Source: Senegalia massiliensis
Lineage (GTDB): Bacteria > Bacillota > Clostridia > Tissierellales > SIT17
DNA: 64,000 nucleotides
Assembly: GCF_900626135.1 (NCBI RefSeq)
Contig: NZ_LR130786.1
Location: forward strand, 434,001 to 498,000
Reading direction: 5' to 3'
The notes beneath the pieces were generated by a model that was not told where the DNA came from, did no database searches, and worked only from the letters and a program-made list of their open reading frames with translations. Below are positions 46,833-56,684 of this stretch, in pieces. Each line of letters begins with the position of its first letter. Position 1 is the stretch's first letter. Position numbers and translations under genes: made by a program.

Positions 46833-47746
46833 TATTTTTCACCTACTTTCTCAACAAATATATCTTCTAATTTAGGTTTGTATGATGAAAATTCTTCTAT
46901 ATCAATACCTTTTTCTATAATTCTTTTCAAGAAATCATTTTTTGAACTATTATGTACAAGTTCTAATAATAAATATTTATTTCTCTTTTCAATTACTCTA
47001 ACTACATCATTTATTTCTCTACTTATTACTTTATTTAATTCTTCTAATGTTAAATTACTTGCACTTATGGTAAGTCTATTATTTCCATATTCTTTTTTTA
47101 TATCATCTAAATTTCCTGTAAGTACTATATTCCCCTTATCAATAAGGGCTATTTCTTTACAAAATTCTTCTACATAACCCATTTGATGTGATGAAAATAT
47201 AAGTAATTTTTCACCTCTTATAAGTTCATTTATAATATCTTTTAATATTTGTGAATTAACAGGGTCAAGCCCACTAAAAGGTTCATCTAATATAATTATA
47301 TCTGGATTTGTAAGAAATGTTTCTGCAAGTTGTACCTTTTGCTGATTTCCTTTTGATAATGTTTCTAAATTTTTGTTTTTATATTCGTCTACCCCTAGTC
47401 TCTTTAACCAATAAAGAGTATTTTCTTTAGCTTTAGCTTTTGTAAGACCTCTAAGTTCCCCTAAATAAACTAATTGTTCAAATACTTTTTGCTTTGGATA
47501 AAGTCCTCTTTCTTCTGGTAAATATCCAATACTTTGTTTTCTAGGGTTAAATTTATTTCCATTTAGAATTATTTCTCCTTTATTGGGATCAAATAAATTC
47601 ATAATAATTCTTATTGTAGTAGTTTTTCCTGCACCATTTCTCCCAAGTAATCCTAATGCCTTCCCTTGCTCTACATTAAATGATATTCCATGTAATACTT
47701 CTTTCTTGCCAAAAGTTTTATAAATATCTTTTACTTGTAATTTCAT
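46832..47746 (-). CDS. ABC transporter ATP-binding protein (NatA/YhaQ-like)
   Basis: 304 aa. Walker A GRNGAGKTTTIRI, signature LSKGNQQKVQLAE, Walker B IIILDEPFSGLDP and a C-terminal regulatory domain as in the NatA/EcsA group. Forms the exporter with the next gene. The LiaF-like gene ends 17 nt before it, so all three may be one operon responding to cell-envelope stress. Confidence 0.94.
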   Translation of the reverse strand: MKLQVKDIYKTFGKKEVLHGISFNVEQGKALGLLGRNGAGKTTTIRIIMNLFDPNKGEIILNGNKFNPRKQSIGYLPEERGLYPKQKVFEQLVYLGELRGLTKAKAKENTLYWLKRLGVDEYKNKNLETLSKGNQQKVQLAETFLTNPDIIILDEPFSGLDPVNSQILKDIINELIRGEKLLIFSSHQMGYVEEFCKEIALIDKGNIVLTGNLDDIKKEYGNNRLTISASNLTLEELNKVISREINDVVRVIEKRNKYLLLELVHNSSKNDFLKRIIEKGIDIEEFSSYKPKLEDIFVEKVGEK

Positions 47747-47763
47747 ATACTCACTTCCTTTAA

Positions 47764-48438
47764 TTAACTTTTTCTATAATCTTTTATATCAAAACCACCA
47801 AAAAGTACAATACAGTTAACTCTCAATTTTGGTAAGTTTTTATTTCCTTTGTTTCTAGTTTCATTATCCCATCCACCAAAAAGTGGCAATCCTTTAACTT
47901 CTACATTCCAACCTTCTGGCACAAATATATCTAATCCACCAAAGGCAATAAACAAATCTATTGTCGCTAACTTATCATTATTTATAGCAGCTTCTCTTAA
48001 ATCTAAATCTATTCCACCAAATAATACAGTTGCAGAACCTCCTTTAAAATTATTTGAAGTATTTTTTAAATTTAATCCAGAAAATATCGCAATCGGTCTT
48101 ACAATATCTTGATCCTCTTTGTTCCATTTATCTTTAGGTGAAATTATTAAACTTATACCAATAATTATAATGATAACTGGCCAGAATTCCAAATAATTAA
48201 ATACATCAAACAAATCTAAATTTTTAAGTTGAAATAATATACCTATAGTTAAGACTATAGCTCCCCCTACCTTTGAGGATTTATTAGTAATTAAACTAAA
48301 TAATCCTGACCCTATTAAAACTATAGGCCAATAAGTAAAAATAAAATTACCTATATCTAAGTCTAAAATATCATTAGAGTTTAGAAATAATACTATTCCT
48401 ATTAAAATAATTATAACACCTATTATCTTTCTATTCAT
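47764..48438 (-). CDS. LiaF-like envelope stress protein
   Basis: 224 aa. Four membrane helices in two hairpins (about 4-95; DUF5668 type) lead to a cytosolic or external beta domain with repeated FGGxD segments (VLFGGIDLDL, AFGGLDIFVPEGWNV, LFGGFDIKD), characteristic of LiaF/YvqF C-terminal domains. LiaF normally inhibits a LiaRS system, but no liaRS is present here; it precedes the ABC exporter. GAGGTGAGG upstream. Confidence 0.85.
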   Translation of the reverse strand: MNRKIIGVIIILIGIVLFLNSNDILDLDIGNFIFTYWPIVLIGSGLFSLITNKSSKVGGAIVLTIGILFQLKNLDLFDVFNYLEFWPVIIIIIGISLIISPKDKWNKEDQDIVRPIAIFSGLNLKNTSNNFKGGSATVLFGGIDLDLREAAINNDKLATIDLFIAFGGLDIFVPEGWNVEVKGLPLFGGWDNETRNKGNKNLPKLRVNCIVLFGGFDIKDYRKS

Positions 48439-48477
48439 ACCCTCACCTCTTAATTTTATTTTTAATTTTAATTAATA

Positions 48478-50040
48478 CTATTCTATTTTCTCTAATCTTT
48501 TATCAATATTTTCTAAAAGATCTTTTGGGTAACCAATAAATTTTAATATTTTAACAGCATTTCTTGTGGGAGATATACCTTTTCTAAGTTTATAATCAAA
48601 TTCCATTCCTTCATCTGTCATATTTTCCATGAAATAATATCTTATGTAATTATGTATAAGTGGAATTAAATTTAAATCATGTGTTGCAACAACAGTAAAT
48701 GCATTTTGTTTGTCAATATAGTTCAATATTTCAGCTGCTGCATTTATCCTTTCAACTGGATTTGTACCTTTAAATATTTCATCAATCAAAGCAAGTGTTG
48801 TAACTTCACTTTCAGTTGAATTTATCATCCTTAATATTGCTTCTGCTTCAGCAAAGTAATAGCTTTTTCCTTCCCCAATATTATCTTGTAGACTAATAGA
48901 ACTAACTACCCTATAAAATGATGATATATATTCTTTAGCTAAAACTGTATATATGGTCTGTGATAATATAACGTTTACACCTATTATTCTTAAAAATGTT
49001 GATTTACCACTCATATTTGAACCTGTTAAAACCATTCCTCCTTTTTCAAAGTTCAAATCATTTGGTATAGCATCTTCAAGAAGTGGATGAATTACATCCT
49101 TTGATTTCATTACCCTTTTTTCATCAGTAAATTCAGGTATGGTATAATACTCTAAATTATCTCTATATAATGATATTGAAACATATGCATCTATTTCACC
49201 TATCAAATTATATAATTCTATTATTTCTTTATTATATTTTTCTACCTGATCTACAATTGAAAAATAGTTTCTTTCTTTTACTAAAAATAGTATATTTATA
49301 TAATCTGCAAATACATCTAAACCTTCAACAGTTGTAATCATTTTTGATTTCTTACCTATCTTTCGAGTAATTTTATATAATTCACTAATTTTTTCACAAT
49401 AATCAGGAAGTCTATTCTCTAATATATTTAATAAATCACCACTTACCTTTATCATATTGCCTGTATATTCAATAGTTTCTATTTTATCTCCTATTTTTCT
49501 ACCTGCACTGTAATGTAAAAACATATTGAGTGAAGATATAACTCCAAGAATTAAAATAGCATTACTTCTAAAGTTTGGAATTAAAAATATGGATACTATG
49601 CTTAAAACAGAAAATAAAGTAAATAAATTATAAATTATTTTCATTATAAAATTAGTTTCTAAACCTTCTTTTAATATATAAATAATATCATCATCTGTTC
49701 TTTCAATTCTATTTAATTGTTCGTGAACATCTCTTCTAAAATCATTATATCTATCAAATATAGATATAACCTCTCCTCTTTTCTCTAATTTTTCTTTATC
49801 ATATAAAGGTTCCCTCAGAATAGAATACAATTTTTGCTCTCCTGGGGTTGTAAGGGTTCTATCAATATTTGAATATACTTTATTCATATTTAAGTCTGCC
49901 CAAGTACTATGATCTACAAAGTCATTTTCTTTTTTAATGCTATTAAACATTAATTCAATAGTTTTAAAATTTCTTTTTCTATTTATATTATATGTTAATT
50001 TCTTTTTCTTTTTAAATATATTTTTAATCTTTTTTATCAT
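48478..50040 (-). CDS. MutS-family ATPase with two membrane segments, not a mismatch-repair MutS
   Basis: 520 aa. The C-terminal 190 residues are a MutS ATPase: TGSNMSGKSTFLRIIG (Walker A), SSISLQDNIGEGKSYYFAE, LALIDEIFKGTNPVER (Walker B and signature) and VVATHDL. Mismatch-recognition domain I is missing; instead there is an N-terminal helical region with a hydrophobic pair near 140-180 that looks like a membrane hairpin. Such membrane-bound MutS-like proteins are common in Firmicutes, function unknown. The start overlaps no other gene. Confidence 0.88.
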   Translation of the reverse strand: MIKKIKNIFKKKKKLTYNINRKRNFKTIELMFNSIKKENDFVDHSTWADLNMNKVYSNIDRTLTTPGEQKLYSILREPLYDKEKLEKRGEVISIFDRYNDFRRDVHEQLNRIERTDDDIIYILKEGLETNFIMKIIYNLFTLFSVLSIVSIFLIPNFRSNAILILGVISSLNMFLHYSAGRKIGDKIETIEYTGNMIKVSGDLLNILENRLPDYCEKISELYKITRKIGKKSKMITTVEGLDVFADYINILFLVKERNYFSIVDQVEKYNKEIIELYNLIGEIDAYVSISLYRDNLEYYTIPEFTDEKRVMKSKDVIHPLLEDAIPNDLNFEKGGMVLTGSNMSGKSTFLRIIGVNVILSQTIYTVLAKEYISSFYRVVSSISLQDNIGEGKSYYFAEAEAILRMINSTESEVTTLALIDEIFKGTNPVERINAAAEILNYIDKQNAFTVVATHDLNLIPLIHNYIRYYFMENMTDEGMEFDYKLRKGISPTRNAVKILKFIGYPKDLLENIDKRLEKIE

Positions 50041-50145
50041 TAATTCAACTCCAATATCCCTGTTAATTATATACTTCTACATAAATATCTATTTTCCTTC
50101 TAAACTATGATATTATATTTTATTACAAAATATCAATACTCTATA

Positions 50146-50177
50146 AAAAAATGACAAGCATATGCTTGTCATTTTTT
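50146..50177 (-). terminator. Terminator of the M23 hydrolase gene
   Basis: 32-bp perfect palindrome (arms 50146-50161 and 50162-50177) with terminal T run on the minus strand. Confidence 0.88.
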
Positions 50178-50181
50178 ACAT

Positions 50182-51435
50182 TTATCTTACATAACTTAAC
50201 GGATTTCTATAATTTCCATTTACTCTAATTTCAAAGTGTAAATGTGGTCCTGTTGAATTTCCTGTACTTCCTATTCTTGCTATTGCTTGTCCTTGTTTTA
50301 CAAATTGACCAGGACTAACTAAAAGAGAAGAGTTATGTGCATATAGAGAGGTTGTACCATTATCATGAGTTACCATAACAGTTTTTCCATATCCACCTTT
50401 CCAACCTGAGGAAAGAACTATACCATCTCTAGTTGCTACTACTGTAGCTCCACTTGGAGCTCCAATATCTATACCTGTATGCATTCTTACTGTCCCAAAA
50501 ATAGGATGAGTTCTATTACCAAAAGGTGATGTTACCCTCTTATGCCCAGGTACTGGCCACTTATAAGCTCTTGTTGATTCAACAGGAGGCTTTGAGTTAG
50601 TGTTAGATGAATTACTATTTCCTTGATTTCCTTGGTTTTCTTTATTTGCTTGTTCTTGCTCTGCTTTTTTTCTTGCCTCTTCTTCAGCTTTTTTCTTAGC
50701 TTCTAATTTTCTTCTTGCTTCTTCCTCTAAGCTTCTAATTTCTTGAGCTATCTTCTGAGAATCTTCTTGTAATTCTTTATATTGTTCTTCGCTTACTTGA
50801 ATGCTTTGATCTAATTCTTTTACTATTTTATTTTTACTTCTAGATGCTAATTCAAGTTCTTGTTTTTTCTCTTTTAATTTAACAGTTTGAAGCTTTAATT
50901 GTTTTTCCTGTGAAACTAATTTATCTTTTTTTGCCTCTACTATTTTTTTCTCTTTTTCCATTTCTTTTAAAAGTTCATGATCATTATCTGTTACTTTTCT
51001 TATTGTATCAAATGTTTCAATAAATTCGCCTATAGATTCAGCTGACAAAAGAATATGTAAATAACTTATATTGTTACCATTCTTGTACATTGCTCTCAAT
51101 CTTTTGTTTACTAGTTCATTTTTAGCATCTATACTTTTTTGAGATTCTTCAATTTCTTTTTTGCTTTTTTCTATATTAGTTCTAACATTAGATATATTAT
51201 TTTCTAATGCACTTATATCTGAACTTGTATTACTTATTTTAGATTCTAATTCCTGTAATTCACTTTCTACATTTTGCTTTTCTTTTTTTGTGTTATTTAA
51301 ATCGTCTTTAACCTTATTAATTTCTTGTTGAGTTTTATTTAAATCATCTTTTTTACTATCTACATCAGCATAAACAAATGATGCATTAAGTAATATAGCT
51401 GCACACAAAACAGCAGATATCTTTCTGAAATTCAC
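50182..51435 (-). CDS. Secreted coiled-coil M23 peptidoglycan hydrolase (EnvC-like)
   Basis: 417 aa. Signal peptide (to about Ala23), a long coiled coil (25-260, EnvC/PcsB-like), a low-complexity Asn/Ser/Gly linker and an M23 endopeptidase domain with zinc ligands in RMHTGIDIGAP and HLHFEIRVNG. Such proteins cut peptide crosslinks in septal or spore wall and can be held inactive by the coiled coil, often under FtsEX control; ftsEX is not in the window. GTG start with GGGGG upstream. Confidence 0.93.
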   Translation of the reverse strand: MNFRKISAVLCAAILLNASFVYADVDSKKDDLNKTQQEINKVKDDLNNTKKEKQNVESELQELESKISNTSSDISALENNISNVRTNIEKSKKEIEESQKSIDAKNELVNKRLRAMYKNGNNISYLHILLSAESIGEFIETFDTIRKVTDNDHELLKEMEKEKKIVEAKKDKLVSQEKQLKLQTVKLKEKKQELELASRSKNKIVKELDQSIQVSEEQYKELQEDSQKIAQEIRSLEEEARRKLEAKKKAEEEARKKAEQEQANKENQGNQGNSNSSNTNSKPPVESTRAYKWPVPGHKRVTSPFGNRTHPIFGTVRMHTGIDIGAPSGATVVATRDGIVLSSGWKGGYGKTVMVTHDNGTTSLYAHNSSLLVSPGQFVKQGQAIARIGSTGNSTGPHLHFEIRVNGNYRNPLSYVR

Positions 51436-51787
51436 TGAAATTCCCCCTTAAGTAGTCTAAAATTTATATATGAAGTTTATAACGAGTATTTATATTTCAT
51501 TTTTATTACATTATATCAAATTCCGAACAAATATATAACCTCTAAGTAACAAGATTATAATATTTTCCGATAAAACTATTATATAATTAATTTATAAAAA
51601 TATCAAATTTAAATATTCTATGTCAAATAGTCACTATATCCCTCTAAATTTAGCACATTTTAGCTATTTAAAGTGATTTTAATGTTATAATTTAGCATAA
51701 AAATAATATAGGAATTTAGTCCTATATTATTACATAGGTATTACAATTTTTAAAACTATTAAGTTATATGTACATTAATTTATCATT
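51436..51787. other. Intergenic region, 352 bp, with one terminator
   Basis: It holds a minus-strand TATAAT (near 51520-51526) upstream of the M23 gene with a poor -35 box, and the terminator of nothing upstream but a hairpin at 51702-51731. Apart from these I see only AT-rich spacer, no ORF with a ribosome site. Confidence 0.5.
51702..51731 (-). terminator. Hairpin downstream on the M23 side of the DUF421 gene
   Basis: 12-bp perfect stem (51702-51713 and 51720-51731), loop of 6, followed on the minus strand by five U residues. It lies upstream of the DUF421 coding start direction-wise only if transcripts enter from the M23 side; as both genes run leftward, it would stop readthrough that comes from the M23 promoter region towards DUF421, or attenuate a DUF421 leader. 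Confidence 0.55.
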
Positions 51788-52360
51788 TTATTTTAATTTT
51801 TTATTTTTAGTGTTATTTATATGTTTATATTTTACTTCGGAAAATATATTGTTATTTGTATCTTTAATTTTATTATCTTGAGAAGAAATTATCTTTTCAA
51901 ATTCTCCTATTGTTAAAGGTTTATATTCTCTTTTAAGCTCATATCCTAATTGACCATTAGGCTCTATGGTTGCACTTTTAATATAATCTATTTGTGAGAC
52001 CCCCTGTTGCCTAAGCCTCATTTCTAATTGATCTACAGTTAACCTTAATTTCTTTAAATTATCTACATCAATATTTCCATTATCAATTACAATAAGTGAT
52101 TTACCTGTAATTAACTTTTCCATAAAGTTTAACTTAATTTGTAAAAACTCTAATATTATAGTAAATATTACAAATATACCTGCTATAATAACTGTTCTTG
52201 TTACACTTTTTTCTGCTATAGGTTGAACTATCAAAGAACCTATGGAAATCATTATAATTGTATGAGCTATAGTCATTTGAGAAATTGACTTTCTACCTGA
52301 TATTCTTAAGAAAAACACACCTGAAATTAATAATATTAATGCATTCCATATAAAATCCAT
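51788..52360 (-). CDS. DUF421 (YetF/YrbG-like) membrane protein
   Basis: 190 aa. Three N-terminal membrane helices containing FLRISGRKSISQMTIAHTII, then a cytosolic domain with LKKLRLTVDQLEMRLRQQGV typical of the DUF421/YetF family. Several members are made in sporulation and affect spore resistance or germination receptors; function here is unknown. Confidence 0.9.
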   Translation of the reverse strand: MDFIWNALILLISGVFFLRISGRKSISQMTIAHTIIMISIGSLIVQPIAEKSVTRTVIIAGIFVIFTIILEFLQIKLNFMEKLITGKSLIVIDNGNIDVDNLKKLRLTVDQLEMRLRQQGVSQIDYIKSATIEPNGQLGYELKREYKPLTIGEFEKIISSQDNKIKDTNNNIFSEVKYKHINNTKNKKLK

Positions 52361-52406
52361 AAAAACACCTCCATATACATATATAGTTTACGAAGGTTTT
52401 ATATAT

Positions 52407-53180
52407 TTATTCAATATTTTTTGCTATATTATATCCTTGATTAAAACGAAACTCACAAAATTTTTCTTCAAATCTCAATGTATCTCCTGGCTCAAACTCT
52501 GTAGTTGGTTCTATTACTGTAATATCTTCTTTATCATAATAGTCTAGTATATACTCTGGAATTTGATAATCTTTTTTAAATTGTATTATAAATAATCTAT
52601 CTACCTTATTTTTAATAAAGACTTCTAAAAAATTATTGTTTAATATTCCACCATCTAAATTATACCCATCATAGCTACCTTTTTTTAGTTCTTCTTTAAA
52701 TTGTTCAAAAATTATACTTGAGTTAAAATTTTTAATTGCTTCATTAAGATGTATATTAATTGGACCTATATATGGAAGAAGGGAACTATATTTTATAGTA
52801 TCTAAAACTTCTTTTTTAGAAATTTTTGATATGTTTTTAACTACATGATTAGGTACACCATTTTTTATATTTATATAATTTACATAAAAGTCTTTTATAT
52901 CTTCATTTCTACCTTTAAGTTTACTAAGCTTTTCTATGAATACTTTATTTTCAATCACCTTATCTTTTATCACTTGGTCATTTATTTCCTTTTGATCTAT
53001 TGAAAGCCATGTTTGTTTTAACTTTTCTATATTGTCTGTATATATGTAATATCCATTAATTGATCCTATGGAAGTTCCAGAAATTATATTAAATTTTATA
53101 CCTCTTTCTTTTAATCCATAAATTACTCCAGCTTGAAAAGCGCCTTTTGCTCCTCCGCCTTGTAAATAAACTCCATTCAT
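52407..53180 (-). CDS. Patatin-like phospholipase / lipid acyl hydrolase
   Basis: 257 aa. Oxyanion loop LQGGGAKGAFQAGVIYGL at the N terminus, nucleophile Ser in SGTSIGSI and catalytic Asp in LDGGIL. All parts of the Ser-Asp dyad are present. The ATG at 53180 has GGAGG upstream; longer starts would add an unlikely hydrophobic tail. Substrate lipid unknown. Confidence 0.92.
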   Translation of the reverse strand: MNGVYLQGGGAKGAFQAGVIYGLKERGIKFNIISGTSIGSINGYYIYTDNIEKLKQTWLSIDQKEINDQVIKDKVIENKVFIEKLSKLKGRNEDIKDFYVNYINIKNGVPNHVVKNISKISKKEVLDTIKYSSLLPYIGPINIHLNEAIKNFNSSIIFEQFKEELKKGSYDGYNLDGGILNNNFLEVFIKNKVDRLFIIQFKKDYQIPEYILDYYDKEDITVIEPTTEFEPGDTLRFEEKFCEFRFNQGYNIAKNIE

Positions 53181-53326
53181 TATATACGCCTCCACATTGA
53201 AAATATTTACAATTATAAATTTATCATATATAATCATTAAAGACAAATATTCTATTTTAAATGTGTATTAAACATAACTTAGGGTAATATTAAAATGATT
53301 ATAGTTATAACGAAAGGGTGTATTAT

Positions 53327-54040
53327 TTGCCAAATAATGATTATGAAATAAAAAGTTCAATTTTCCCAATTATACTTTTAGTAATTGGATTTTTATTAGC
53401 AGGTATGCTTTTTTTAGGATTCTCAGAAATTGCAGGTGAAGTTATTGAAAAAGAAGTAAAAAATTTTGATAGTAGAATAATAGATTTTTTCACATCAAAT
53501 TCTTCTGATTTTCTAGATAACTTCTTTACCATCGTAACTGAATTAGGCTCAGTTTGGTTTTTAGCTACTTTAACTATAATTATATCTGGGATATTTTTAT
53601 TTAGAAATAAAGATAAATTAAATATTCTATTCCTTATAATTTCTGTAGCAGGTGGAGGACTTTTAATAAAGTTACTTAAAAATATATTTAAGAGAGAAAG
53701 ACCTTCAATCATACCTGAAATAGATGCGGTAGGTTATAGTTTCCCAAGTGGACATGCAATGGGCTCAATAATTTTTTATGGTTTTTTAATTTATTTAGTT
53801 GTTAAAAGTAAATTCTCTAAAAAATTCAAATGGATTTTTTCTATAATATTTACAATTACTTTTATTATTATAGGTACTAGTCGTATTTACCTAGGAGCAC
53901 ATTTCCCTTCTGACGTAATTGCTGGTCAGCTTTCAGGGGCTTTTTGGTTAATTATATGTATAGTATCACTTGAATGGATAAAATGGCATATAAGACATAA
54001 TATAAGGCCAGTGGATAATATTCGTAAAATCTTTAAATAA
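53327..54040 (+). CDS. PAP2-superfamily membrane phosphatase
   Basis: 237 aa, six membrane helices. The three PAP2 motifs are complete: KNIFKRERP, YSFPSGHAMGS and SRIYLGAHFPSDVIAG. Such enzymes dephosphorylate undecaprenyl pyrophosphate or phosphatidylglycerol phosphate. I took TTG at 53327 as start, AAAGGGTG being about 7 nt upstream; the GTG at 53318 is within that site. Divergent from the patatin gene, which may also relate to lipid turnover. Confidence 0.92.
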   Translation: MPNNDYEIKSSIFPIILLVIGFLLAGMLFLGFSEIAGEVIEKEVKNFDSRIIDFFTSNSSDFLDNFFTIVTELGSVWFLATLTIIISGIFLFRNKDKLNILFLIISVAGGGLLIKLLKNIFKRERPSIIPEIDAVGYSFPSGHAMGSIIFYGFLIYLVVKSKFSKKFKWIFSIIFTITFIIIGTSRIYLGAHFPSDVIAGQLSGAFWLIICIVSLEWIKWHIRHNIRPVDNIRKIFK

Positions 54041-54080
54041 ATCATAAAAGGTGATCAAATATTTGATCACCTTTTATGAT
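54041..54080. terminator. Bidirectional terminator between PAP2 and SHOCT genes
   Basis: 40-bp perfect palindrome (arms 54041-54060 and 54061-54080) spanning the ends of two convergent genes. Confidence 0.87.
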
Positions 54081-54328
54081 TTTAAATTTTTCAATTTATT
54101 GTTATATTCTTCTTCACTTATTTCTCCAGATGCATATCTTTCTTTTAAAATATCTATTGCTCTATTTGAGTTATTATTTCTAGAGTTATTTATAAACATT
54201 TTTACTAAAACTAATACCACTATAACTATTATAATTAGTTTAATAATATCATAGATAATAAACCAACTACTTAATCTTGAGCCAAGATTCATCATATCAT
54301 GCAATCCAGTATCCATAAATCCATCCAT
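54074..54328 (-). CDS. Small membrane protein with SHOCT domain
   Basis: 84 aa. One membrane helix (about 22-46, IIKLIIIVIVVLVLVKMF) and a C-terminal SHOCT motif AIDILKERYASGEISEEEYN. SHOCT domains form short helical oligomerisation units in many bacterial membrane proteins. ATG at 54328 has GAGGTGGGG upstream. Convergent with the PAP2 gene. Confidence 0.85.
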   Translation of the reverse strand: MDGFMDTGLHDMMNLGSRLSSWFIIYDIIKLIIIVIVVLVLVKMFINNSRNNNSNRAIDILKERYASGEISEEEYNNKLKNLKS

Positions 54329-54405
54329 TTTATTCCCCACCTCAATCCTTTAATATTTCATCTCTACATATAATATAGTATTTAATTTTAGATGAAATAT
54401 GAGTT

Positions 54406-55032
54406 TTATTTTTGATTTCTTATTTCTATTAACTTAACTATATCACTCCATAAGTTCATATCTTCAATATGTTCTTTTTTAAAACCTGCTTTTTTTAGAT
54501 TATTTATTGTTCTTCTGTTAATATTTGCACCCCAAATATTAACAGGTATAAAATTTATTATATCCATAAATCCTCCTATAACTTTTTTATCACTTCTCAT
54601 ATGTTCAAGCATTATTATTTTTCCATTATTTTTACATACTCTTCTAATTTCTTTTAGCCCTTTTATGGGATCAGGAACAGAACAAAATACACAAGATGTA
54701 ATTACAGTATCAAAAGTGTTATCATCAAATTCCATATTTTCTGCGTCCATTTCTATTATTTTAATATTGTCTTTATTAGAATTTTTTTGTTTAGCTTTTT
54801 CTAACATCTTTTCACTAAAGTCAATACCAGTTATATTTAAATCAGATGGATAATAGTCTAAATTTTTCCCTGTGCCAATTCCTACTTCAAGTATTTTTTC
54901 ACCTTCTATTTTTTCAATTAGTAACTCTCTCCATTTACCCATAGACATGCTTTCCATAGGAGATTCTAGTATATCATATATTTTTGAAATTCTATTATAT
55001 CTGTTTTTGATTTTTTCACTTTTGTTTTTCAA
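54406..55032 (-). CDS. Class I SAM-dependent methyltransferase
   Basis: 208 aa. SAM-binding ILEVGIGTGKNLDYYP, acidic post-motif GIDFSEKMLEKAK and VITSCVFCSVPDPIKGLKEI match UbiE/COQ5-like methyltransferases. TTG start with GAGGTGA. Follows the MFS gene on the same strand with a 40-nt gap. Substrate not predictable. Confidence 0.9.
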   Translation of the reverse strand: MKNKSEKIKNRYNRISKIYDILESPMESMSMGKWRELLIEKIEGEKILEVGIGTGKNLDYYPSDLNITGIDFSEKMLEKAKQKNSNKDNIKIIEMDAENMEFDDNTFDTVITSCVFCSVPDPIKGLKEIRRVCKNNGKIIMLEHMRSDKKVIGGFMDIINFIPVNIWGANINRRTINNLKKAGFKKEHIEDMNLWSDIVKLIEIRNQK

Positions 55033-55074
55033 TTATTTCACCTCAGAATATTTATACCCAAAATTCAATATAAA

Positions 55075-56343
55075 TTAAAAATCTTTTAAGTTTTTATTTT
55101 TACTCATTATTATGGATAATATGATTATTAAACTTCCTGAAAGTATAGGTATAATGTATGGCTTAATTAAGTCTAATAATACTCCAGAAATTATTACACT
55201 TATTGGTGTCATAGCACCTCCTAATGACTCCATAGTTCCCTTCACTCTTCCCATCATTCTATCAGGAGTCATTCTTTGTATTGAAACATTAATTGGAATA
55301 TTTACTAGAATCATAACGATTGAAAAAATAACCATGATTAATATATAATATATAAAATATATTTGTTTGTTTAAATTTTTCAAAACACCAATAGAAGGTA
55401 TTCCCATAAGTATAATCATTAGACCCATTATAAAAGTACCAAACACTAATGTTTTAAATTTTTTTTCTCTTTCTGGAAGATTACCTATTATTATAGAAGT
55501 TATTAAAATACCTACTGAAAATGAACCTTGTATAATTCCAAATTGAGTAGAGGATAGTTTAAGTATGTCATTAATTATAAAAGGATTAATCACAGCTGTA
55601 GTAGAGTTTATTAAAAAGTTAAGAATTAAAGCAAATTTCATAATAGAATATATAGATTTTTTATTCTTTATAAATTGTAATCCCTCACTAACTTCTTTTG
55701 TTAAAGCTTTAAACCCTTTTTCAACTACTATTTCTTTATCTTCATTGGTATCACCCCTAATATTGTATTTAAAGTTAATAAAAAATTCAGAAATAGCAGA
55801 TAGTATAAAAGAAATACCATTAATGATTAAAAATAATTTTAAAGGGATTAACCCATATGCTACACCACCTAATACTGGTCCCATAATACCTGCCAAAGAT
55901 GTAGAAACCTGAGTGTAAGAATTTATTTTAACTAATTTTTCATCTGATACTAAATTAGGTATTGCTGCACCTATAGTTACATCAAAAAAAGTATTAACTA
56001 CTGATAATAAAAAAGTAGTAATATAAATGAACACTAATTTCAAACCATATATAGATGATATAGCAACTAAACCAAGTACAATAATACCACTTAAAACATC
56101 TAAACTTACAACTATTTTCTTCCTGTCTTTTTTATCTGCTATAGAACCAGCTATGGGACTTAGAATTATTCTTGGTATCATGCTTAATAAAATACTAAGA
56201 GCAAATGAAGTGCCTGATCCAGTTGTCCTTAAAATATATAAAGAAATTGCAAAAGTGTATATATGTGTACCTAACAGAGATACTATTTTCCCTGTTAGGT
56301 ATAAAAGAATATTAATTTGCTCTTTTGAATTTTTATTTTTCAT
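55075..56343 (-). CDS. Major facilitator superfamily exporter
   Basis: 422 aa, twelve membrane helices, with the MFS motif GSIADKKDRKKIVVSLD in the loop after helix 2 and a related loop (RMMGRVKGTMESLGG) in the second half, as in macrolide-efflux Mef-like proteins. The ATG at 56343 follows TAGGAG. A 28-codon ORF precedes it on the same strand, and an XRE-TPR regulator is divergent from it. Substrate unknown. Confidence 0.91.
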   Translation of the reverse strand: MKNKNSKEQINILLYLTGKIVSLLGTHIYTFAISLYILRTTGSGTSFALSILLSMIPRIILSPIAGSIADKKDRKKIVVSLDVLSGIIVLGLVAISSIYGLKLVFIYITTFLLSVVNTFFDVTIGAAIPNLVSDEKLVKINSYTQVSTSLAGIMGPVLGGVAYGLIPLKLFLIINGISFILSAISEFFINFKYNIRGDTNEDKEIVVEKGFKALTKEVSEGLQFIKNKKSIYSIMKFALILNFLINSTTAVINPFIINDILKLSSTQFGIIQGSFSVGILITSIIIGNLPEREKKFKTLVFGTFIMGLMIILMGIPSIGVLKNLNKQIYFIYYILIMVIFSIVMILVNIPINVSIQRMTPDRMMGRVKGTMESLGGAMTPISVIISGVLLDLIKPYIIPILSGSLIIILSIIMSKNKNLKDF

Positions 56344-56381
56344 TATATCAACTCCTATCAATACTTTTATTTTAAATTTTA

Positions 56382-56468
56382 CTAATATATTCTTAACATC
56401 TCTAATATTATGTCTTTATTATCTTTTGGGTTATATTTGTGATCATTATTCATTACATAAATTTTCAT
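56382..56468 (-). CDS. 28-residue upstream ORF before the MFS exporter
   Basis: Starts MKIYVMNNDHKYN and ends EMLRIY, with an excellent ribosome site (TAGGAGG, 7 nt before ATG). Its stop is 38 nt before the MFS start, so it is the first reading frame of that mRNA. It is hydrophilic and lacks a signal sequence. It may be a regulatory leader peptide for the pump, a small peptide exported by it, or just a chance ORF. Confidence 0.55.
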   Translation of the reverse strand: MKIYVMNNDHKYNPKDNKDIILEMLRIY

Positions 56469-56684
56469 TTTATAACCTCCTATAATATAATCAAATTATA
56501 TTTAACTTCTTTTTAAATAATTGATTATAAAGTTTAATATAGTTTAACTTATAGTAACATCATATGTGTTATTAAGCATTTTGTCAACGGTTTAGTTTAA
56601 TCTATTTAAACTTATTTTATCCACCTCTTGAAAGTTAAATATTTTTGTACTATACTATAATTAAAATATATTATGGAGGAAAAT

